From DATFQI01 sp035264365 (GTDB lineage Bacteria > Actinomycetota > Thermoleophilia > Solirubrobacterales > Solirubrobacteraceae), in assembly GCA_035264365.1 (NCBI GenBank), contig DATFQI010000398.1, forward strand, positions 1-23,914: a stretch of 23,914 nt of DNA, read 5' to 3'. The notes under the pieces are model-generated. The model had not been told where the DNA came from. It was given only the letters and a program-made list of their open reading frames with translations, and did not search any database. Positions 16,823 through 23,914 of the stretch are shown piece after piece (within the stretch, counting starts at the first letter, position 1; each line of letters starts with the position of its first letter). A program made the position numbers and the translations under genes.

Positions 16823-17793
16823 GCACCAACGCCACTGTCGCGAGAGGCATTGGCCCGCGCGCCGCGGGGCTCGGGCACCAGATCGCGCGCAGCGCCATCC
16901 TGCGGGCGGCCGACAGCCCGCGGGTGAACCGGTTGGTGTCCCGCCACGGCATGAGACTCGGCGCACGGCAGTTCGTCCCGGCGGAGAAGCTCGACGAGAT
17001 CGTCCCGATCTTCCGCGAGCTCAACGCCCAGGGCGCCCGGGCCGTCACCGGGCTCTTCGACGATTACGCATTGACGCCGGCGCAGGTCGCCGTTCACGAA
17101 CACGAGTACGCGCGCCAGGTCGCGCGGCTGGCCGACGAAGGGTTGGACGCGAACGTCGGGCTCAAGCTCACGCATCTGGGCGTCTACTTCGACCACGAGC
17201 TGATGTTCCAGAGCGTCGCGCGCCTGCTCGACCAGGCCGGTGAGCGCGGCATGCGGCTGCGCATCGATATGGAGGAGAGCGCCGTCGTCGACGCGACGCT
17301 CGACTGCTACCGGCGTTTGCGCGAGAGCGGTCGCGACAACGTCGGCGTCGTGCTGCAGAGCTACCTGCATCGCTCGAGCGACGACTTGAACCGCCTGCTG
17401 CCCTTGGGCCTCAACGTGCGGCTCGTCAAGGGCGCCTACCTCGAGCCCGCGCAGATCGCCTTCCACTCCAAGGCAGAGATCGACGCCTCGTACGTCTCCC
17501 TGCTGGAGCGCTCGCTGCCGCACGCGGAGCTCACCGCGATCGCCACCCACGATCCGGTCATGATCCGCGCCGCACTCTCGATCATCGAGCGCGAGGCGAT
17601 CACTCCCGACCGCTTCGAGTTCCAGATGCTCTACGGGATCGCGCTCGCCGAGCAGCGCCGCATCCTGGCGGCGGGCCTGCCGCTCCGGATCGCCGCCCCG
17701 TACGGACCCACGTGGTTCACGTATCTCATGCGCCGCCTGGCCGAGCGGCCCGCCAACCTGACCTTCTTCCTGAGAGGGGCGCTGAACCGATGA
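16819..17793 (+). CDS. pruB: Proline dehydrogenase (monofunctional, FAD)
   Basis: A 324-residue beta/alpha-barrel flavoenzyme that oxidises L-proline to pyrroline-5-carboxylate and passes electrons to the membrane quinone pool. Family motifs run in order: NVGLKLTHLGVYFD, LRIDMEESAVVDATL, GVVLQSYLHRSSDDL, VRLVKGAYLEP (FAD-contacting Lys), IATHDP, FEFQMLYGI, and the substrate-binding APYGPTWFTYLMRRLAERPAN with the paired Arg that hold the carboxylate. Length fits monofunctional enzymes. The ATG overlaps the ligase stop (ATGA). It supplies the substrate of the operon's first gene product, although five genes separate them. Confidence 0.95.
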   Translation: MSTNATVARGIGPRAAGLGHQIARSAILRAADSPRVNRLVSRHGMRLGARQFVPAEKLDEIVPIFRELNAQGARAVTGLFDDYALTPAQVAVHEHEYARQVARLADEGLDANVGLKLTHLGVYFDHELMFQSVARLLDQAGERGMRLRIDMEESAVVDATLDCYRRLRESGRDNVGVVLQSYLHRSSDDLNRLLPLGLNVRLVKGAYLEPAQIAFHSKAEIDASYVSLLERSLPHAELTAIATHDPVMIRAALSIIEREAITPDRFEFQMLYGIALAEQRRILAAGLPLRIAAPYGPTWFTYLMRRLAERPANLTFFLRGALNR

Positions 17794-19253
17794 ACGCCTA
17801 CGCGCTGCACATCGCCGGCCGCGAGACTGCCCCGGCGGCCGGCCGCACCTACGAGACGCTCAACCCGTTCACCGGCGAGGCGTGGGCGCGGGTCGCCGAT
17901 GCCGGCGCGGAGGACGTGCACGCAGCAGTAAGCGCCGCCCGCGAAGCGCTCCGCGGGCCCTGGGGGGCGATGAGCGCCCCAGAACGCGCGGGCGTCCTGC
18001 GCGCCGTCGCCGACATTCTCGAGCAGGAGGCGGACCGGCTCGCCCGCCTCGAGACCACCGACAACGGCAAGCTGTTGCGCGAGACCGCCGGGCAGATGGC
18101 CGCGATCCCCTCATGGTTTCGCTACTTCGCCGGCGTGGCCGAGACGGCGCGAGGAGAGACGATCCCGACCGCCAAGACGAACTTCCTCGCCTACACCGTC
18201 CACGAGCCCGTCGGCGTCGTCGGTGCGATCGTGCCGTGGAACTCTCCGCTCCTGCTGCTCGTCTGGAAGCTGGCGCCGGCCCTGGCGGCCGGCTGCACCG
18301 TGGTGGTCAAGCCCTCCGACCACACACCCGTCAGCACGATCGAGCTCGCGCGCTGCCTCGAACGCGCCGGGCTGCCACCCGGCGTCCTGAACGTCGTCAC
18401 GGGCTGGGGACCGGAGACGGGGAAGGCGCTCGCCGAGCATCCCGGGGTGGACCTCGTGGCCTTCACGGGCTCCACCGACGTCGGCAAGGAGGTCGCGCGC
18501 GCGGCCGCCGGACACCTCGCGCGCACCACGCTCGAGCTCGGCGGCAAGTCCGCCCAGGTCGTGTTCGAGGACGCCTCGCTCACGGCCGCCCGCGACGGGG
18601 TGATGGCCGGCATCTTCGCCGCCACGGGTCAGACCTGCATCGCCGGCTCGCGGCTACTCGTGCACCGCACGGTCAAGGACGAGCTCGTGTCGGCGCTCGC
18701 CGACCGCGCCCGCACGATCGTGCTGGGCGATCCGCTCGACGCCGAGAGCGAGATGGGTCCGCTCGCCAACGGGCAACAGCTCGAAGCGGTGCGCGGGCAC
18801 ATCGACCGCGCCATGAGCGAAGGCGCCGAGGTCATCACGGGCGCCGACGACGGCGGCAGGGGCGGGCTGTTCCTGGCGCCCACGATCATCGATCGCGTCA
18901 CCCCCGACATGGCGCTGGCCAACGAGGAGGTGTTCGGCCCCGTGCTCGCGGTCGACGTCTTCGACGACGAGGACGAAGCGATCGAGAAGGCCAACGCCAC
19001 GCGCTTCGGCCTCGCCGCGGGCATATGGACCTCTGACGTCGGTCGCGCCCATCGCGTGGCGTCCCGCCTGCGCGCGGGCACCGTCTGGGTCAACTCGTAC
19101 CGGGTGGTCGCGCCGCAAGTGCCCTTCGGCGGCGTAGGCGACAGCGGCTGGGGCCGCGAGAGCGGACTCGAGGCGATGCACGCCTTCACAGAGACCAAAG
19201 CCGTCTGGATCGAGCTCGAGGGCCAGACGCGCGATCCCTTCCGCATGGGGTGA
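17790..19253 (+). CDS. NAD(P)-dependent aldehyde dehydrogenase
   Basis: A 487-residue aldehyde dehydrogenase of the betaine-aldehyde/general ALDH type, distinct from the P5C dehydrogenase. The cofactor site IVPWNSPLLLLVWKLAPALAAG and FTGSTDVGK are clear, the base is Glu 249 (LELGGKSAQ) and the nucleophile Cys 283 (TGQTCIAGSR). The conserved EEVFGPVLAV and PFGGVGDSGWGRE close the domain. The ATG overlaps the stop of proline dehydrogenase (ATGA). As the last gene of the operon it may oxidise the aldehyde made by the split TPP decarboxylase, giving the acid for the CoA ligase. The substrate is inferred from context only. Confidence 0.93.
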   Translation: MNAYALHIAGRETAPAAGRTYETLNPFTGEAWARVADAGAEDVHAAVSAAREALRGPWGAMSAPERAGVLRAVADILEQEADRLARLETTDNGKLLRETAGQMAAIPSWFRYFAGVAETARGETIPTAKTNFLAYTVHEPVGVVGAIVPWNSPLLLLVWKLAPALAAGCTVVVKPSDHTPVSTIELARCLERAGLPPGVLNVVTGWGPETGKALAEHPGVDLVAFTGSTDVGKEVARAAAGHLARTTLELGGKSAQVVFEDASLTAARDGVMAGIFAATGQTCIAGSRLLVHRTVKDELVSALADRARTIVLGDPLDAESEMGPLANGQQLEAVRGHIDRAMSEGAEVITGADDGGRGGLFLAPTIIDRVTPDMALANEEVFGPVLAVDVFDDEDEAIEKANATRFGLAAGIWTSDVGRAHRVASRLRAGTVWVNSYRVVAPQVPFGGVGDSGWGRESGLEAMHAFTETKAVWIELEGQTRDPFRMG

Positions 19254-19259
19254 GTCCGC

Positions 19260-19832
19260 TCAGCTCGCGAGAAACCTCTCGAGCTGATCCAGGGCCGCGC
19301 GACCGGTACCGGCTCTTATGTGCGCGTGAACCACACGGCTGCAGTCAGCTTCAACGCCGCTGAGCACGGCAACGGCCGTGTCGACCAGCGTGTCATCCAC
19401 CGTGATCACCGCCCCGATGCGGGCAAGCAGCGCGCGCACAAAGTGGTCCTCGGCATGCGCCGGTCCCTCCGCCATGACGGTGACACCGCGCCGGATCTGC
19501 GCGGCCGAGTTGACGGCGATCCGGTACACCGCTGAATCGGGATAGGCGTCGCGCACGACTCCGAGGGACGTCCCCGCAACCGCGGACACGAGGATGCGAG
19601 CGTGTGGGGCCACCGCCGCCGCGATCCTTGCCATCTCCGACGGACCGTGGCAGAGGACGACCACGTCCGCCCGCTCGGCGACCGCCTCGTAGCTCGACAG
19701 CACACGGCCTCCTAGGGCTGCCGCCAGGGCCGCAGCTCGAGCGCCGTCCGTGCCGGCGAAGAGAACCTGCTCGTCGAGGCCGCGGGCGAGAATGGCCGCC
19801 GTCCGGTCGCACCCGATGAACCCCAACTTCAC
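19260..19832 (-). CDS. Truncated pyrroline-5-carboxylate reductase-like (ProC-like) protein
   Basis: A 190-residue protein with an N-terminal Rossmann domain (KLGFIGCDRTAAILARGL), then ADVVVLCHGPSEMARI and YRIAVNSAAQIRRGVTVMAEGP, which parallel ProC (VMPNTPA..G.T). ITVDDTLVDTAVAVLSG lines up with the start of the ProC dimerisation domain (VEE..D..TALSGSGPAY), but the usual GSGPAY is lost and about 70 residues are missing. The nucleotide loop GCDRTA also departs from GxGxM. It starts with GTG without a good ribosome binding site and converges on the aldehyde dehydrogenase with 6 bp between stops. It may be a decayed gene or a divergent dehydrogenase; catalytic activity is doubtful. Confidence 0.6.
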   Translation of the reverse strand: MKLGFIGCDRTAAILARGLDEQVLFAGTDGARAAALAAALGGRVLSSYEAVAERADVVVLCHGPSEMARIAAAVAPHARILVSAVAGTSLGVVRDAYPDSAVYRIAVNSAAQIRRGVTVMAEGPAHAEDHFVRALLARIGAVITVDDTLVDTAVAVLSGVEADCSRVVHAHIRAGTGRAALDQLERFLAS

Positions 19833-19846
19833 GGCGATGATCGTAC

Positions 19847-20281
19847 GTGGCCGTGGTTCACCCCGGTAGCGAGACGAGCCATGTCAAGGCGCTTCCGGTC
19901 GACGGGTTCGTGCGAGCGGTGTGCGCCGAGGCCGACGAGCTCAGAGAAGGGGACGCTGACCCGCCACCGCGTTGGGTTGCCGCAGAGGGCTACTGCGACG
20001 CCATTCGGCGCGGCTACTCGATCCTTTCCGAGCTAACGCACCCGAACAACCTCGCGACGACGCTCTCGCATGCCCGCAACGACGAGTGGAATCTGCAACC
20101 CGAGATCGGCACGACGGTGATGGCCGCGACGCTCAGGCCGTCGTGGATCGCGCTGACAGCAGCACGCGTCGCCCTACGTGATCTTGTCAAAGCCGCGAGC
20201 GATCACCCGATGGAGTTCCCTGACGCTGACCCCGGATTCGCTGCCGACGAGCTCAACCCACGCACGCGCATCTGGAAGTAG
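19847..20281 (+). CDS. Hypothetical protein, probable C-terminal fragment
   Basis: A 144-residue frame that I do not recognise by name. The middle is protein-like: AAEGYCDAIRRGYSILSELTHPNNLATTLSHARNDEWNLQP, then a hydrophobic helix TVMAATLRPSWIALTAARVALRDLV. The Y-x2-LSE-x2-HPN pattern is reminiscent of helical proteins of DUF5677-like type, a weak memory-based match. The GTG start has no ribosome binding site and lies 14 bp from the divergent ProC-like start, too little for two promoters. That fits a gene tail left after a deletion. Its end is about 110 bp before extended repeat copy 3. Confidence 0.45.
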   Translation: MAVVHPGSETSHVKALPVDGFVRAVCAEADELREGDADPPPRWVAAEGYCDAIRRGYSILSELTHPNNLATTLSHARNDEWNLQPEIGTTVMAATLRPSWIALTAARVALRDLVKAASDHPMEFPDADPGFAADELNPRTRIWK

Positions 20282-20392
20282 GTCGCGCGGCGGGATCGGT
20301 GGCGCGGGCGGCTCGATCAGCTCGGCCGCGAACGACGAGCGCGTGCTTCGGCCGGCACACGTGCGGCCACCCTGGCGACTTCGGCATGGGAC

Positions 20393-20539
20393 GGGGTTCA
20401 ATCCGGGGAACAAACTGAGCGCGACCGAGAGCAACTCAGCGCAACTCAGATCGCTCTAGGACGCCGCAGAGCACCGGGTGCGCCTGGATCGCTCCGGCTG
20501 GGGGCCGGGCGGTCGCAGGTTCAAATCCTGTCTCCCCGA
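20393..20539 (+). repeat. Extended tRNA-Pro-like direct repeat, copy 3
   Basis: Aligns without gaps to 7778-7924. The 68-bp core (20472-20539) differs from copies 1 and 2 at two bases only, outside the tRNA-like arms. The upstream 79 bp are less conserved (about 64 of 79) but keep the two CAACTCAG units (20432-20439 and 20442-20449). They also keep an open frame tail GFNPGNKLSATESNSAQLRSL that ends in TAG at the same place as in copy 2. Like the other copies it lacks a tRNA 5' half. Confidence 0.7.
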
Positions 20540-20667
20540 TTCGGATAAAGCCCTGCAATAGCACCAGTTCCGGCGTTCTAGAGGCGGATCAGCCGGGGGT
20601 GCATTCCGGGATCAATTTCGGCGCCGGGTGGTCGCAGGTTGAGGGATGCCGGCTTGTGGTCTCGGCG

Positions 20668-20697
20668 GTCGCGGGCTCGATTCCCTCCGCTCACCCC
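20668..20697 (+). ncRNA. Possible tmRNA or tRNA 3'-end remnant
   Basis: GGTCGCGGGCTCGATTCCC followed by TCCGCTCACCCC resembles the T arm and 3' end of tmRNA (GCGGGTTCGATTCCCGCC..CTCCACC) or a tRNA. The T stem has one mismatch and no matching 5' strand is near. A rho-independent terminator follows at once, as is usual after such RNAs. It is probably a second attachment-site remnant, distinct from tRNA-Pro. Confidence 0.3.
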
Positions 20698-20726
20698 TCA
20701 CGAGGGGCCTGCGATGCAGGGCCTTT
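20694..20726 (+). terminator. Rho-independent terminator-like hairpins
   Basis: CCCCT-CACG-AGGGG (20694-20707) is followed by GGCCTGC-GAT-GCAGGGCC (20706-20723, one bulged G) and TTTCTCGTTT. A GC-rich stem with a T-rich tail fits an intrinsic terminator on the plus strand, placed right after the tRNA/tmRNA-like end. Confidence 0.5.
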
Positions 20727-20860
20727 CTCGTTTCGGACCTAGCCGATCCGAATGAGCTTCTTGTTCCTCCGACCTGGAGGCGTTCCGGGTCGCATTCGGG
20801 CTCGGCGACGAGGCGCCGATCATGCGCCCGCGCCAGCAGGGATCGAGATCTGGTGAGCGC

Positions 20861-23800
20861 CTAGCCTCGCCCGCACACGGGGCGGAACGGCCGGTCCGGG
20901 AGCGCATCGCGCCACTCGCGCTCGGTGATCTCGCGGCCGGCCACCAGGCACGCGTGGCGCTTCCAGGACGCGGGGCGCACGTCCCAGCGCACGCCGCGCC
21001 CCTCGTGTGGGACGGCGAACAGGTAGGAGCCGTCGCGGGAGAAGCGGGCGGACATGTACGCCTCCGGCTCGATCTCCAGTGACGAACCGATCGCGCGCTG
21101 CGTGCCGACGCTCCACAGCCGCACCCTGCCGTCGACGGCGCCGGTCGCCAGCGTGCGACCGTTGCCGGAGAACTCGAGCGCGGTCACGCGCGCATCATGG
21201 CCGTCGAGCGCGCGGCCCACGGGCTTCCAAGTGCGCGTCGAGTAGAACAGGACCGTGCCGCCGTAGCGGCCGACGGCGAGCAGCCGCCCGTCGGGGCTGA
21301 AGGCGACGGTGCGCACGAAGTCGCCGGTGGACAGGCGGGCCACCACCCGCCCGGTCCGCATGTCGCGCACCTCCACCGGGTCCTCCATCCCGTTAGCCGC
21401 CAGCAGGCGACCGTTCGGGCTGAACGCGAGCGAGGCGCCGTAGACGTCGAACTCGACGCCCGTGGGCCGGCGCGAGCGCACGTCCCACACGAGCACGTTC
21501 TGCTTGCCGTCGGCGGCGCCGCCCGCGGCAACGAGGCGGCCGTCGGGAGAGAACACGACCTCCTGGGAGAACCCGCTCAGCCCCTTCAGCTCCCCCGCTC
21601 GCGTCAGGGTGCCGGTGTCCCAGAGCGTTACGCGCGCGCCATCGCCGGTGACCGCCAGCAGGCGACCGTTGGGGCTGAAGTCGACGGCGAGCGCCGGCTT
21701 GCGCTGGGCGCGCACGCTCGAGCGCCTCTGGAGGGTGCGCGCGTCGAGCAGGTCGACGGACCCGTCCACCTGGGTGACCGCGAGCGTGCGGCCGTCCGGG
21801 CTCAGCGCCGTGTCCTTGGGCGACTGGTCGTCGATGACCAGCGCCGGGCCCGCGTCGAAGCGCGTGTCGAGCCGGCGGTCGCCCGCGAGATCCCAGATCC
21901 GCATCCGCGCGTCGGGTGCGGTGCTGTAGAGCGTGCGGCCGTCGCTGGAGATCGCAAGGCCGTAGACCTCGCCACGCGGACCGGCGAAGCGCTCCCGGAC
22001 CTCCCCCCGCTCGACGTCCCAGACCACGATCTCGCCGCTGTCGTCGGAGGCGACGAGCCTGCGCGCGTCCGGGCTGAAGACGAGGTGCATGCCGCCGCCC
22101 CGGTGGCGGCCGCGGAGCGGGCGGACGTCGCCGGTCTCGAGGTCGAGCAGGCGCACGGCGCCGTCCTCCGAGCCGAGCGCGAACAGGCGGCCGTCGTCGC
22201 TGACCGCTCCCGCGCGCCCGCCCACCGGGTACGTGCGCACCACGCGCAGCGTCACCGGGTCGATCTCCCAGGTGGTGTCGTCGCCCGGGCTCGTGACGAA
22301 GGCCCGCCTGCGGTCCGCGGTCATCTCGAGGTTCCACGCCCCGTGGCGACCGAGCACGACCGGCCCTCCGGCGATCGCTCCGCGGGCGGCGTCGAGGCGC
22401 CAGAGCCGAGAGGGCGGGCCGTCGGGGAATGCGACGTCGTTCTTCTGCACGATCAGGTCGCGGCCGTTGGGCTGGAAGCGGACGAGCGCGTACTCGTAGA
22501 AGGGGCGGTTCGGGAGCGGCGGCAGCACGAAGCGTCGGCGGCGCTCGCCGCTGCGGGGGTCGATCAGGTCGACGAAGGTCTCGCCGTCGCACAGCTCGGT
22601 CCCGCAGTGGGCGACGAGCGCGAGCGTGCGCCCGTCGGGCGAGAAGGCCAGTGACTCGACGAGCCCCTCTGGCGCGGTGTACGGCGCGCTCAGGCGCGTC
22701 CGCGTCGCCGTGTCGTAGACGCTCACGGCGCCGCGCTCGTCGCCGATCGCGACGAGCCGGTCGTCGTCGCTGAGCGCCAGCGAGTAGAGCGGCCAGCCGT
22801 CGGCGCGCAGCTCGCCCAGCGACGCCGGTTCGCGGACCTGCAGCGCGAGCAGGTTGCTGCGCGTGGCGGTCGTGTCGTCGAGCGCGACGCCGGCGCGTGC
22901 GAGCAGCAGCGCCTGGTCGAGCCGCTCGTTGGTCAGCGCTTCGGCGCCGAGTCGCAGCGCGTCGGCGGTGAGCGCGGCACCGCGCGCCTGACCGCGCTGG
23001 GAGAGGGCCACCGCGCCCGCGACGACGGCGAGCACCAGCAGCGAGCCCACGCCGGCCAGCAGCACGCGCAGCCGGCGGTTGGCGCGCCGGCGCCGCTCGG
23101 ACTCGGCCTCGGACGCCGCGCGCGACGCGGCGAGGAAATCCCGTTCCAGCCGGTTGAGATGCTCGTCGTGGGCATTCGCCCAGTCGGACGCGACGCCCAG
23201 CCGCGACCCGAGGTACAGCTCCCCGGCGTCGCGCCCCCCGGCGTCCCAGCTGTGCGCCGCCTCGGTCAGGTGACGGTGCACGCGGTGCCCGTCGGCGTCC
23301 TCGTCGAGCCAGATCCGCAGGCGCGGCCATTCGCGCAGCAGCGCCTCGTGCGCCACCTCGACCTCGCCCTCGCCGACGGTGATCAGGCGGTCGTCCGCGA
23401 GCACCGACAGGACATCGTGGACGTCGCCCGGAAGGTCCGCGATCGGCACGCGCACGCGGACGCCGCCGTCGCCGGCGAGGCGCAGCAGGATCCGCCGCGC
23501 CGCCTCGCGCCCGGCCGGGTCCAGCCGTTCGTAGGCGCCCTCCGCCAGGCGGGCGACCGCGCCGAGCACGCCGCCGGTGCTCTCGTAGGCGGCGAGCGTG
23601 AGCCGGCGGTCGTCGCGATGCTGCCAGAGCTCGAGCAGCGTGGTCGACAGCAGCGGGAGCGCCCCAGGCGCGTGCTCGACGTCGTCGATCAGCGCGTCGA
23701 CGAGCTCCGGGTCGGCGCGCAGGCCGGCCCTGCGCGCCGGCAGCTCGATCGCCCGCCGCAGCTCGTGCCGGCGCATCGGGCCGACCACGATGTGATTGGC

Positions 23801-23914
23801 GCCGAGCAGCCGCGAGAGCTCGGGGAAGCGCGCGCAGTGGCCGTAGAAGTCGGCGCGCACGGCGACGAGCACGAGCGCGCGGCGGCGCGGGTCGCGCGCG
23901 CAGGCGACGAGCGC
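20861..23914 (-). CDS. nSTAND NTPase with WD40 repeats (5' end outside window)
   Basis: The last 1017 residues of a large signalling-type protein; the frame is open to the window edge, so the start and the ATPase P-loop lie outside. Visible first is the end of a nSTAND1 NTPase domain (VLVAVRADFYGHCARFPEL, VGPMRRHELRRAIELPARRAGL, PGALPLLSTTLLELW), then a helical linker with EVAHEALLREWPRLRIWL. One transmembrane helix follows (about visible residues 283-304, LLAGVGSLLVLAVVAGAVAL), then the ALTADALRLGAEAL..DQALLLARAGV helix pair. A C-terminal beta-propeller of about 12-14 WD40-like blades (FSPDGRLLA repeats) ends with ACLVAGREITEREW. Such proteins are common in actinobacteria; roles in signalling or phage defence are proposed for relatives. 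Effector domains, if any, would be N-terminal. Confidence 0.9.
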   Translation of the reverse strand, partial: ALVACARDPRRRALVLVAVRADFYGHCARFPELSRLLGANHIVVGPMRRHELRRAIELPARRAGLRADPELVDALIDDVEHAPGALPLLSTTLLELWQHRDDRRLTLAAYESTGGVLGAVARLAEGAYERLDPAGREAARRILLRLAGDGGVRVRVPIADLPGDVHDVLSVLADDRLITVGEGEVEVAHEALLREWPRLRIWLDEDADGHRVHRHLTEAAHSWDAGGRDAGELYLGSRLGVASDWANAHDEHLNRLERDFLAASRAASEAESERRRRANRRLRVLLAGVGSLLVLAVVAGAVALSQRGQARGAALTADALRLGAEALTNERLDQALLLARAGVALDDTTATRSNLLALQVREPASLGELRADGWPLYSLALSDDDRLVAIGDERGAVSVYDTATRTRLSAPYTAPEGLVESLAFSPDGRTLALVAHCGTELCDGETFVDLIDPRSGERRRRFVLPPLPNRPFYEYALVRFQPNGRDLIVQKNDVAFPDGPPSRLWRLDAARGAIAGGPVVLGRHGAWNLEMTADRRRAFVTSPGDDTTWEIDPVTLRVVRTYPVGGRAGAVSDDGRLFALGSEDGAVRLLDLETGDVRPLRGRHRGGGMHLVFSPDARRLVASDDSGEIVVWDVERGEVRERFAGPRGEVYGLAISSDGRTLYSTAPDARMRIWDLAGDRRLDTRFDAGPALVIDDQSPKDTALSPDGRTLAVTQVDGSVDLLDARTLQRRSSVRAQRKPALAVDFSPNGRLLAVTGDGARVTLWDTGTLTRAGELKGLSGFSQEVVFSPDGRLVAAGGAADGKQNVLVWDVRSRRPTGVEFDVYGASLAFSPNGRLLAANGMEDPVEVRDMRTGRVVARLSTGDFVRTVAFSPDGRLLAVGRYGGTVLFYSTRTWKPVGRALDGHDARVTALEFSGNGRTLATGAVDGRVRLWSVGTQRAIGSSLEIEPEAYMSARFSRDGSYLFAVPHEGRGVRWDVRPASWKRHACLVAGREITEREWRDALPDRPFRPVCGRG

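Larger units (their letters stand above)
20540..20860. other. Non-coding stretch with decayed tRNA-like pieces
   Basis: No credible gene is seen. In order it holds a GGTCCAATCC-type module (20596-20618), a partial tRNA-like 20-mer CCGGGTGGTCGCAGGTTGAG (20624-20643), a second tRNA/tmRNA-like 3' end (about 20668-20697), a terminator-like hairpin and a 6-bp inverted repeat TTCGGA/TCCGAA (20732-20752). Confidence 0.55.

Noticed and set aside
21197..22654. 485-residue plus-strand frame opposite the WD40 gene
   Set aside because: Low-complexity antisense frame produced by the repeated WD40 codons; no ribosome binding site or family match.

Overview
The window is very GC-rich DNA with tightly packed, ATGA-coupled genes, GTG/TTG starts and a large STAND-NTPase/WD40 protein. 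That suggests a high-GC actinobacterium; a soil Thermoleophilia (Solirubrobacterales-type) lineage is my best guess, from gene style only and not from a marker gene.

Layout. (1) At 20-87 is the first of three near-identical 68-bp direct repeats (also 7857-7924 and 20472-20539). Each looks like the 3' half of a tRNA-Pro: an anticodon arm with GGG, a T arm and a 3' acceptor strand. No D arm or 5' acceptor strand goes with it. (2) Between copies 1 and 2, on the minus strand, lies one transcription unit: periplasmic binding lipoprotein, livH, livM, livG, livF, an MmgE/PrpD-family protein and an MFS exporter-like protein. Spacing is -8 to +10 bp throughout. A frameshifted scrap of an MMPL transporter lies between this operon and repeat copy 2. 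(3) Between copies 2 and 3 is a catabolic block: a LysR regulator divergent from an aminotransferase plus GntR/FCD regulator pair, followed by an eight-gene plus-strand operon. That operon encodes P5C dehydrogenase, a VOC protein, an NmrA-like reductase, split TPP decarboxylase alpha and beta, an acyl-CoA ligase, proline dehydrogenase and a second aldehyde dehydrogenase. A short ProC-like gene and an orphan fragment follow. (4) After copy 3 come more decayed tRNA/tmRNA-like pieces and a terminator. The 3' part of a nSTAND/WD40 gene on the minus strand then runs off the window end.

How the genes may work together. Proline dehydrogenase and P5C dehydrogenase give the standard proline-to-glutamate route. 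The aminotransferase, split TPP decarboxylase, aldehyde dehydrogenase and acyl-CoA ligase form a logical chain: amino acid to 2-oxo acid to aldehyde to acid to acyl-CoA. The GntR regulator probably ties the two together, because nearly the same 17-bp GGTA-NN-ACC site lies before the aminotransferase and on the -10 region of the P5C dehydrogenase promoter. The Liv transporter could import the substrate, but it sits in the other repeat-bounded module, so that link is inference.

Most interesting points: the serial tRNA-Pro-like repeats that bracket two metabolic modules with no integrase left, the shared GntR-type operator, and the merger of proline catabolism with a keto-acid decarboxylation route.
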